Part shown: positions 1 to 5,649 of the stretch, in pieces
Numbering within the stretch: position 1 is the first letter of the stretch
Layout of the letters: every line of letters begins with the position of its first letter
DNA from: Acidobacteriota bacterium
GTDB lineage: Bacteria > Acidobacteriota > Terriglobia > Terriglobales > Acidobacteriaceae
Assembly: GCA_021810175.1 (NCBI GenBank)
Contig: JAJZJJ010000239.1
Span: 1 to 5,649, forward strand
Reading direction: 5' to 3'
Length of the DNA: 5,649 nucleotides
Position numbers and translations under genes: made by a program
The notes under the pieces: model-generated
What the model saw: the letters and a program-made list of their open reading frames with translations, nothing else
Told to the model about the DNA's origin: nothing
Database searches by the model: none

Positions 1-1
1 C

Positions 2-1375
2 GAGCACTTCGATATGATCCGCAACTGGGTCGGCCAGATCGGCGACAGCGCCTTCTACAGCGCCGCCGACAAGTACGGCGTCGTTATCTGGCAGGACTTC
101 TGGCTGGCCAATCCCTGGGACGGTCCCAACCCCAATAACGACGCGCTCTTCCTTGCCAATGCCCGGAATTATCTCCTCCGCATTCGCAATCATCCCTCCC
201 TCGGCCTCTTCTGCGGCCGCAATGAAGGCTATCCCCCATCCCCCGTCGACGACTCCCTGCGCACCATGGTCGGCCGCCTCGTCCCCCACTCCCACTACAT
301 CTCCAGTTCCGCCGACGGACCCGTCAGCGGCCACGGCCCCTATCGGGTCGAGCCGCTTCCCTATTACTTCACCAACGCTCCCAAAATCTTCCACAGTGAG
401 ATGGGCTCCCCGAACATTCCCGAGATGGCCACTCTCGAACGGACCATGCCGAAGAAGGATCTTTGGCCGCAAAACAGCGTCTGGCCCCTCCACGACTTCC
501 ACGCCGGCAACGTCTTCACCAAAGTCATCGAAAAGGACTATGGCGGCGCCAACAACATTCAGCAGTGGGACAGCCTCGCCCAGTTCGTCGACTACAACGC
601 CTATCGCGGCATGTTCGAAGGCAGCAACACCAACCGCGTAGGCCTCCTCATCTGGATGAGCCATCCCGCCTGGCCTTCCCTCCTCTGGCAAACCTACGAC
701 TACTTCTACGACACCGACGCCGGCTACTTCGGCGCGAAGAAAGGCGCCGAGCCCCTCCACATCCAGTGGAACGCCGCCACCAACGCCGTCGAAGTCGTCA
801 ATGACAGCGCCGGCAATCAAACCGGCCTCACCGCCAAAGCCGAAGTCATCAACCTCGACGGCAAAGTGAAATGGCAGCACTCCACCACCGTCAACAGCAA
901 CGAGGACAGCACCATCGATGCCTTCCCCATGCAGTTCCCCTCCGGCCTCTCAGAAACCCACTTCATCCGCCTCGAACTGCTGCGCAACGGCAAAATCGTC
1001 TCCCGCAACTTCTACCTGCGCGGCCTAAAACAGGGCGACTACACCGGCATCCGCCAGCTCGCAAAGGTCAAACTAAAACTCAAGACTCATGTAGAGCGCG
1101 TCGGCGATAAATGGGAACTGACCGCCGATCTGAAGAACGACGGCAAAGCTCCCGCGCTCATGGTGCGCATCAAAGTAGTCCGCTCGAAAACCGGCGACGA
1201 GATCCTCCCCGCCTTCATCGACAACAACTACATTGCGCTCATGCCCGGCGAAAAGCGCACCCTCCACGCCACCGTCCTCAATCAGGACACCCGCGGACAG
1301 AAACCAAAGCTCATTCTGGAGGGCTACAATGTGAAAAATCCCGGCACAGTGAAAGTAGACTGGCAGCGAAAATAG
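2..1375 (+). CDS. Family 2 glycoside hydrolase (beta-mannosidase / exo-beta-D-glucosaminidase-like), C-terminal part, 5' end cut by window
   Basis: The frame is open from base 2 (Glu-His-Phe-Asp before the first Met at 14), so that Met is internal and the real start lies left of the window. The visible 457 residues are roughly the C-terminal half of a GH2 enzyme that normally runs to about 850-1000 residues. Numbering from Met14, the TIM barrel covers about 1-245, with MIRNW and VIWQDFW matching the GH2 barrel. The likely acid/base is Glu71 in GRNEG (bases 224-226) and the likely nucleophile is Glu129 in FHSEMG (398-400). The stretch GLLIWMSHPAWPSLLWQ followed by GAKKGAEPLHIQ closely resembles Streptomyces/Amycolatopsis exo-beta-D-glucosaminidase CsxA. 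Two beta-sandwich domains follow, about 250-345 and 350-453, the last like the Ig-fold domain of exo-glucosaminidases. It should hydrolyse terminal beta-linked sugars with retention, probably outside the cytoplasm. A signal peptide cannot be checked. Family assignment is firm; substrate (mannoside, glucosaminide or other) is open. Confidence 0.9.
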   Translation, partial: EHFDMIRNWVGQIGDSAFYSAADKYGVVIWQDFWLANPWDGPNPNNDALFLANARNYLLRIRNHPSLGLFCGRNEGYPPSPVDDSLRTMVGRLVPHSHYISSSADGPVSGHGPYRVEPLPYYFTNAPKIFHSEMGSPNIPEMATLERTMPKKDLWPQNSVWPLHDFHAGNVFTKVIEKDYGGANNIQQWDSLAQFVDYNAYRGMFEGSNTNRVGLLIWMSHPAWPSLLWQTYDYFYDTDAGYFGAKKGAEPLHIQWNAATNAVEVVNDSAGNQTGLTAKAEVINLDGKVKWQHSTTVNSNEDSTIDAFPMQFPSGLSETHFIRLELLRNGKIVSRNFYLRGLKQGDYTGIRQLAKVKLKLKTHVERVGDKWELTADLKNDGKAPALMVRIKVVRSKTGDEILPAFIDNNYIALMPGEKRTLHATVLNQDTRGQKPKLILEGYNVKNPGTVKVDWQRK

Positions 1376-1444
1376 GCAGTCAACACCAGCGCGCCGAACC
1401 GCACCAATAGCAGAAGCACCCACTGAGGCGCAGCCGCCTGTGCC
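1376..1444. other. Convergent intergenic gap
   Basis: A 69-base spacer separates the TAG stop of the plus-strand hydrolase from the TGA stop of the minus-strand polymerase. I see no coding potential or RNA gene in it. Its only structure is the left arm and loop of the hairpin at 1421-1450. Confidence 0.8.
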
Positions 1445-1450
1445 TCAGTG
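1421..1450. terminator. Hairpin between convergent genes, candidate bidirectional terminator
   Basis: CACTGAGGCGCA (1421-1432) and TGTGCCTCAGTG (1439-1450) form a 12-bp stem around a GCCGCC loop. Nine outer pairs are perfect Watson-Crick, and one inner pair is G-U on the plus strand (A-C on the minus strand). Position between two convergent stops is typical for a shared terminator. Neither strand has a T-run directly after the stem (plus strand continues AAAATCATGC), so it is not a classical U-tract intrinsic terminator. The right arm contains the dnaE2 stop codon (complement of 1445-1447). It could instead be an mRNA 3'-end stabiliser. The structure is seen directly; the function is inferred. 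Confidence 0.55.
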
Positions 1451-4400
1451 AAAATCATGCGATCGTAAATCGAGCGCCTGATCCGGCAACGCCCGCAGCC
1501 TTGTCGCCTTCACATGAATCACGTTGTCCTCATTCTGCAGCGGCCCTTCCACCAGCAGAAAGCGGCTGCGCGTAACCACCAGCCGATCGCGCTCATACAA
1601 ATCCGGCGTAACAATCACATTGGCGATCCCCGTCTCATCTTCCATGGAAATGAAGATGAAGCCCTTCGCCGTGCCCGGCCTCTGCCGCGCAATCACGCAA
1701 CCCGCCGTCCGAACAAACTCCCCATGGCGTCGCCCCTTCAGCTCTTCCGCCGACAAAATATTCTCGCGGCGCAGCTCACCTCGCCGGTAGTGCATCGGAT
1801 GCCGGCCCACCGTCAGCCCTGTTCCCGCATAGTCGGCAACCAGCCGCTCCTCCACGCTCATCCGCGCCAGCGGCAGCGTCTCCGACTCGTCCCGCAGCCA
1901 TTCGCTCTGCTGCCGCAGCAGCGGACCCTCCATCTTCCCCGCCCGCTCCACCTGCCACAGCGCATCGCGCCGATGCCGTATCCCGTCCAGCTGGTTCAGC
2001 GCTCCCGTCTGCGCCAGCCGCGTCAGGTCGCCGCGCGTTAGCGATGGCACCCGTTGCGCCAGATCCTCCGCCGAACGAAACAGCCCGCCCCTGCGCCGTT
2101 CCGCAACCAGCGCCTCCGCCGCCTGCCGCTTCAGGCCCTTCGCATAACCCAGACCAATGCGCAGTGCAGCACTCCCGTCCGCCTCATGCTCAATCGTGCA
2201 TGCCCATTCGGAGAACTGCACATCCATCGGCTTCACCCGCAGCCCGTGCCGCTGAGCATCCTTCACCAGCACCGCCGGCGAATAGAACCCCATCGGCTGA
2301 TTGTTGAGAATCGCGCAGGTAAACGCCGCCAGATACTTCACCTTGAAATACGCCGACGCATAGGCAATCAGCGCAAAACTCGCCGCATGAGATTCGGGAA
2401 ATCCATACAGCGCAAACGAGCTGATGTTCTGCACAATGGTGTCCTGCGTCTTCGCGTCGATGCCGTTCGCCGTCATCCCCGCCCGCAGCTTGCCTTCCAG
2501 ATTCTTCATCCGCTCCCACGATCGCCGCATCCCCACGGCGCGCCGCAGTTCGTCCGCCTCGCCCCCGCTAAAGTTCGCCACCACCATGGCCATCCGCAGC
2601 AGCTGCTCCTGAAACAGCGGCACGCCCAGCGTCCGCTCCAGCACCGGCTTCAGCGAAGGATGCGGATACGACACCGCCTCCTTTCCCTGTCTGCGCCGCA
2701 TATACGGATGCATCATCTGCCCCACAATCGGACCAGGCCGAATGATCGCCACCTGCACCACCAGGTCGTAGAACCTTCGCGGAGAATTGCGCGGCAGCGA
2801 AGCCATCTGCGCCCGGCTCTCTACCTGAAACATCCCCACCGTATCCGCCTTCCGCAGCGCCTCATACACCTCATCGTCTTCCGGCAGCTGCGCCAGATCG
2901 ATCTGCTCCCCGTAATGCTCCGGAATCAGCTCCAGGCAATCCTTCAGCACCGCCATCATGCCCAGCCCCAGCAGGTCCACCTTAATAATGCCCAGATCCG
3001 CGCAGTCTTCCTTGTCCCACTGCACCACCGTGCGCCCCGCCATTGAAGCGCGCTCCAGCGGAACCACGCGATTCAGCTGCCCCTCGCAAATCACCATGCC
3101 GCCCGAGTGCTGCCCCAGATGCCGCGGCAGATCCTGAATCCGCATCGACAGCTCCAGATACTTAGCAATCCGCGGATGCTGCATGTCGAACCCCGCATGA
3201 TGAAACGAGTGCGCCATCGTGTCCGTGCTCCCGCGCCACTCCCACTGGCTCACCAAACTCGACAGCCGCCCCAGCGTGTCCTCGTCGAACCCCAGCGCCT
3301 TGCCCGTCTCGCGCGCCGCCGACTTGCCTCGATAAGTAATTACGTTGGCAGTCATCGCCGCGCCCAGCTCGCCATACCGCCGATACACATACTGAATCGC
3401 CTGCTCCCGCTTCTCTTCCGACGGCAGATCCAGATCGATGTCCGGCCACTCCCTGCGGCTCTCGCTCAGAAAGCGCTCGAAGAGCAGCTCCATCCCCACC
3501 GGATCGATAGCCGTAATCTCCAGCGCATAGCAAACCGCGGAGTTCGCCGCGCTCCCCCGGCCCTGCACCAGAATGCCGTTCCCTTTGCAGAACTGAATAA
3601 TGTCCCAGACGATCAAAAAATATCCGGCAAATCCCAGCTTCGCAATCAGCGCCAGCTCATGCTCCACCTGCTTCCGGGCACGAGCCATCAGCCGCCGGTC
3701 GTTCTTCGGACCATAGCGCCGCTCCACCCCTTCGAGCGTCCGCCTGCGCAGAAAGCTGTCCATCGTCTCCCCTTCCGGCGTCGGATAGCGAGGAAATTCG
3801 TAACCGAGATCGCTCAGTTCAAAGCCCAGCCGCGAAGAAAGTTCAACCGTGTTCCCCACCGCCCCCGGAACATCGCGAAACAGCGCCGCCATCTCCCCGG
3901 CATTGCGCAGATGGCGCTGCTGATTCACCCCCAGCAGCCTTCCCGCCTGATCCAGCGGCACATGATGCCGTATCGCCGTGAACAGATCCAGCACCTCGCG
4001 ATCGTACGCAGCCGCATAGCGGACGCCATTCGTCGCCAGCACCGGCAACCGCAGCGATCGCGCAATCCGGATCGCCGCCTGATTCCGCCACTCCTCTTCC
4101 CTCTCCTGATGGCGCTGCAGCTCGACGTACACATTCCCGCGCCCGAAGATCCGCACCAGGCCCTCCACCGCCTCGCGTCCCGCCGGCTCGCCGCCGCGCG
4201 CCAGCGCCGCCGCCAGCGGCCCCTCATCCCCTCCGGTCAGGCACACCAGCCCGCCCACATACTGCTCCAGATCCTCCACTCTCGCGGCGCCTGCGCACTT
4301 CCTGCTCTCCCGCATCTTGAACTGCGTGATCATCTGGCAGAGATTCTGGTATCCCTCGCGCGACGTGCACAGCAGCGGCACGCGCACCGGCTCCTCCTGG

Positions 4401-4663
4401 TGCTGGTGCGGCAGCCACGCGGCAGGCGTCAGCCGCTCTCCCAGGCTCGTCACCGCAATCTCCGCTCCCACATGCGCTCGTATCCCGCTACGCTTTGCGC
4501 TGGTATGAAATCGCGCCGAGCCATACACCCCGTTATGATCCAGCAGCGCCATCGCCGGCATATCGATTTCCGCCGCCCGCTCCATCAGCGACTCCGGCTG
4601 CGAGGCCGCCTGCAGAAAGCTGAAGGCGCTGGCGGCATGCAACTCTACGTAGCCTTCAGTCAT
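1445..4663 (-). CDS. dnaE2: Error-prone DNA polymerase DnaE2 (ImuC), complete
   Basis: This is the C-family (Pol III alpha-like) polymerase that performs mutagenic translesion synthesis in the ImuA-ImuB-DnaE2 mutasome. The 1072 residues match the usual DnaE2 length of about 1050-1090. Order of parts: PHP domain about 4-260; palm with GRGSAANS at 368-375; catalytic PDIDLD at 407-412 (Asp408, Asp410; bases 3428-3445); PRHLGQHSGG at 513-522; third catalytic Asp563 in KVDLLGLG; ESRAQM, IRPGPI and FQEQLLRMA, all typical of DnaE2; GFPESHAASFALIAY near 754; a helix-hairpin-helix region about 860-905; an OB fold about 984-1058 with RQRPGTAKGF and EDETGIANVIV. The C-terminus SHDFH is the family's usual ending, so the gene is not truncated. 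The ATG at 4663 is chosen because homology begins at once (YVELHAASAFSFL). The frame stays open upstream to 4783, but that Arg/Cys-rich stretch lies inside imuB and resembles nothing. The PHP metal site looks degraded (see findings). The catalytic triad is intact. Confidence 0.97.
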   Translation of the reverse strand: MTEGYVELHAASAFSFLQAASQPESLMERAAEIDMPAMALLDHNGVYGSARFHTSAKRSGIRAHVGAEIAVTSLGERLTPAAWLPHQHQEEPVRVPLLCTSREGYQNLCQMITQFKMRESRKCAGAARVEDLEQYVGGLVCLTGGDEGPLAAALARGGEPAGREAVEGLVRIFGRGNVYVELQRHQEREEEWRNQAAIRIARSLRLPVLATNGVRYAAAYDREVLDLFTAIRHHVPLDQAGRLLGVNQQRHLRNAGEMAALFRDVPGAVGNTVELSSRLGFELSDLGYEFPRYPTPEGETMDSFLRRRTLEGVERRYGPKNDRRLMARARKQVEHELALIAKLGFAGYFLIVWDIIQFCKGNGILVQGRGSAANSAVCYALEITAIDPVGMELLFERFLSESRREWPDIDLDLPSEEKREQAIQYVYRRYGELGAAMTANVITYRGKSAARETGKALGFDEDTLGRLSSLVSQWEWRGSTDTMAHSFHHAGFDMQHPRIAKYLELSMRIQDLPRHLGQHSGGMVICEGQLNRVVPLERASMAGRTVVQWDKEDCADLGIIKVDLLGLGMMAVLKDCLELIPEHYGEQIDLAQLPEDDEVYEALRKADTVGMFQVESRAQMASLPRNSPRRFYDLVVQVAIIRPGPIVGQMMHPYMRRRQGKEAVSYPHPSLKPVLERTLGVPLFQEQLLRMAMVVANFSGGEADELRRAVGMRRSWERMKNLEGKLRAGMTANGIDAKTQDTIVQNISSFALYGFPESHAASFALIAYASAYFKVKYLAAFTCAILNNQPMGFYSPAVLVKDAQRHGLRVKPMDVQFSEWACTIEHEADGSAALRIGLGYAKGLKRQAAEALVAERRRGGLFRSAEDLAQRVPSLTRGDLTRLAQTGALNQLDGIRHRRDALWQVERAGKMEGPLLRQQSEWLRDESETLPLARMSVEERLVADYAGTGLTVGRHPMHYRRGELRRENILSAEELKGRRHGEFVRTAGCVIARQRPGTAKGFIFISMEDETGIANVIVTPDLYERDRLVVTRSRFLLVEGPLQNEDNVIHVKATRLRALPDQALDLRSHDFH

Positions 4664-4680
4664 ACAGCGCCGCCATCCGC
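4656..4680 (-). promoter_or_regulatory. imuB stop / dnaE2 start overlap (probable translational coupling)
   Basis: The dnaE2 ATG (complement of 4661-4663) sits just before the imuB TGA (complement of 4656-4658) in another frame, so the genes share 8 nt. Upstream of the ATG the minus strand reads GCGGATGGCGGCGCTGT. It has only weak purine-rich matches and no clear AGGAGG at normal spacing. This suggests that ribosomes ending imuB reinitiate on dnaE2. The overlap is seen directly; coupling is inferred. Confidence 0.7.
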
Positions 4681-5649
4681 CACTCATCGCGCAGCACATC
4701 GCGCACCAGGCGGCAGCACAACGGCGAACGGTCCTCCGCCCGCGCCATCGCATCCCACTCCTCGCAGCCCCACAGCGACGCATTCCACCACTCGCCGCTC
4801 GTCAGCCACGGACCATAAGCGCGATCCACCCTGTAGCGCCTCTCCCGAAACACAAACGCCTTCGGCCGCCCCTCCGCCAGCGTCACACGCACTCTCTCCG
4901 CCGGACGCAGCCGCCGCGTTCCCGCTCGTGTCGATGCCGCCGCACCCACCGCTGCCTGTGTCGCTGCAACGGCCTGCGTTGCGGGTACGCTGAACGCCTC
5001 CATGCGAAATCCATCCGCTCGATGCGTATCCTCCAGCACCGCGCGGCCCGCATTCTCCTCGCCCACCATCGCGCGAATCCGCGCCAGTGTCACATCCAGC
5101 CGCGACGCCTCCGGCAGTTGCGGCGAAAACAACCCCATCTGCACCTTACTCGTGCTGCCCGGCTCCGCCCGCAGAGCCATCCCCACAATCGCAGCCGCTG
5201 GCGGATGCGCCTCCAGATCCAGTTGCAGCAGCTTCAGCCACAGCGCCCGCTCATTGCTGGGCAGCGCCGGCCGCACCGTGCGCACATGTTGCCCTCCACC
5301 TTCTTTCGTCATCTCCACTGTTACAGATTCCAGCGCCAGTACCCGCGCCGATGCCCGCATCGTCAGCTGCTCTAGCATTCGGTTCGCCGCAAACAGCAGC
5401 GCGTCCAGCGCCTCCACCGGAGCCTCCAGTTCCATCCGCTCCTCCAGCGCAAACGGCATCTCCTGCGGCTGCAGCAGATGCCGCCTTTCCCCGCGCGCCA
5501 TTTGCCGCAGCCGTCCGCCCGCCTGCCCCATGCGTGCGATCAGCTCCTTTTCCGGCAGCGACGCCAGCATACCCAGCGTGCGAATCCCCCACAGCCCAAA
5601 CACCTCCGCCTGCTCCTCGCTCATCTCCAGAACCGCCAGCGGCAGCTCG
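4656..5649 (-). CDS. imuB: ImuB, Y-family DNA polymerase-like mutasome protein, C-terminal part, 5' end cut by window
   Basis: ImuB is a Y-family (UmuC/DinB-like) protein, usually without polymerase activity, that links DnaE2 to the beta clamp in the SOS mutasome. The frame is open through the right edge: LPLAVLE precedes the Met at 5624, so that Met is internal and the start lies beyond 5649. About 330 residues are visible. Numbering from Met5624: residues 1-50 form the HhH/thumb region (WGIRTLGMLASLPEKEL, then RMGQAGGRLRQMARG); about 60-205 correspond to the little-finger region; QMGLF at 162-166 is a likely clamp-binding motif; about 211-240 is an Ala/Thr-rich linker; the C-terminal domain ends with YGPWLTSGEWWN, EEWD and CCRLVRD...ALYD, typical of ImuB. 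The palm domain is outside, so catalytic residues cannot be judged. It overlaps dnaE2 by 8 nt, which fits the imuA-imuB-dnaE2 order. A plain DinB/UmuC is unlikely because of this C-terminal domain and neighbour. Confidence 0.93.
   Translation of the reverse strand, partial: ELPLAVLEMSEEQAEVFGLWGIRTLGMLASLPEKELIARMGQAGGRLRQMARGERRHLLQPQEMPFALEERMELEAPVEALDALLFAANRMLEQLTMRASARVLALESVTVEMTKEGGGQHVRTVRPALPSNERALWLKLLQLDLEAHPPAAAIVGMALRAEPGSTSKVQMGLFSPQLPEASRLDVTLARIRAMVGEENAGRAVLEDTHRADGFRMEAFSVPATQAVAATQAAVGAAASTRAGTRRLRPAERVRVTLAEGRPKAFVFRERRYRVDRAYGPWLTSGEWWNASLWGCEEWDAMARAEDRSPLCCRLVRDVLRDEWRMAALYD
5127..5141 (-). other. Putative beta-sliding-clamp-binding motif in ImuB (QMGLF)
   Basis: The minus strand encodes Gln-Met-Gly-Leu-Phe, which fits the bacterial clamp-binding consensus QL(S/D)LF (Q-x-x-L-F). 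It is followed by SPQLPEASRLD, the segment that follows this motif in ImuB proteins as I recall them. Mycobacterial ImuB has a functionally required motif (QLPLWG) in an equivalent role. The motif is seen directly; clamp binding is inferred. Confidence 0.75.

Noticed and set aside
14..16. The ATG here as the start of the hydrolase
   Set aside because: The frame is open to the left edge, and the visible protein begins inside the GH2 barrel, lacking the N-terminal sandwich domains.
153..1423. Other open frames on both strands across the hydrolase gene
   Set aside because: They are out-of-frame shadows with Pro/Arg/Ser/Thr-rich low-complexity products, no recognisable motif, and no independent signals.
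4664..4783. A 40-residue N-terminal extension of DnaE2
   Set aside because: The frame is open, but the residues (Arg/Cys-rich) match no DnaE2 feature and overlap the conserved imuB C-terminus. Family homology starts right at the ATG at 4663.
3107..4993. A long open frame of 628 codons on the plus strand, antisense to dnaE2 and imuB
   Set aside because: Its product is rich in His, Arg, Pro, Gln and Leu with no recognisable domain, and it lies wholly opposite two clear genes. Such frames arise from strong GC bias at third positions. The same applies to the 330-codon frame at 2054-3046.
5622..5624. The ATG here as the start of imuB
   Set aside because: The same frame continues to the window edge with LPLAVLE, which belongs to the conserved Y-family segment before the WGIRTLG motif. 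The palm domain must lie further upstream.
1..5649. Mobile elements, CRISPR arrays, tRNA/rRNA genes, or a defence or novel multi-gene system
   Set aside because: I saw no transposase, terminal inverted repeats, direct repeat arrays or RNA-gene-like stretches. All but about 70 bases are explained by three recognisable genes.

Overview
The window is GC-rich with strongly C/G-ending codons, as in a free-living soil-type bacterium. The protein sequences remind me most of Acidobacteriota (Terriglobia: Granulicella, Edaphobacter, Terriglobus and relatives), where GH2 enzymes of this kind and imuB-dnaE2 cassettes are common. That placement is from memory of the families and is moderate confidence only.

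Layout: (1) Bases 2-1375, plus strand: the C-terminal half of a family 2 glycoside hydrolase of the beta-mannosidase / exo-beta-D-glucosaminidase type. Its N-terminal half lies left of the window. (2) Bases 1376-1444: a short convergent intergenic gap. A strong hairpin (1421-1450) begins in it and runs over the stop codon of the next gene. (3) Bases 1445-4663, minus strand: a complete dnaE2 (imuC), the error-prone C-family DNA polymerase of the mycobacterial/proteobacterial-type mutasome. (4) Bases 4656-5649, minus strand: the C-terminal part of imuB, a Y-family polymerase-like mutasome scaffold with a recognisable clamp-binding motif. Its N-terminal catalytic-like domain lies right of the window.

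The two minus-strand genes overlap by 8 nt, which suggests a translationally coupled imuB-dnaE2 operon. By established knowledge of this system, ImuB binds the beta sliding clamp and brings DnaE2 to stalled replication forks, giving damage-tolerant, mutagenic synthesis under SOS control. The promoter and any imuA and LexA box would lie upstream, outside the window. The GH2 gene is convergent and has no evident functional link to the cassette.

I found no RNA gene, mobile element, CRISPR array or other repeat system. The window looks like ordinary chromosomal gene content. The points most worth a second look are the degraded PHP metal site of DnaE2, the GH2 catalytic motif that bears on substrate specificity, the stop-codon-spanning hairpin, and the coupled overlap.
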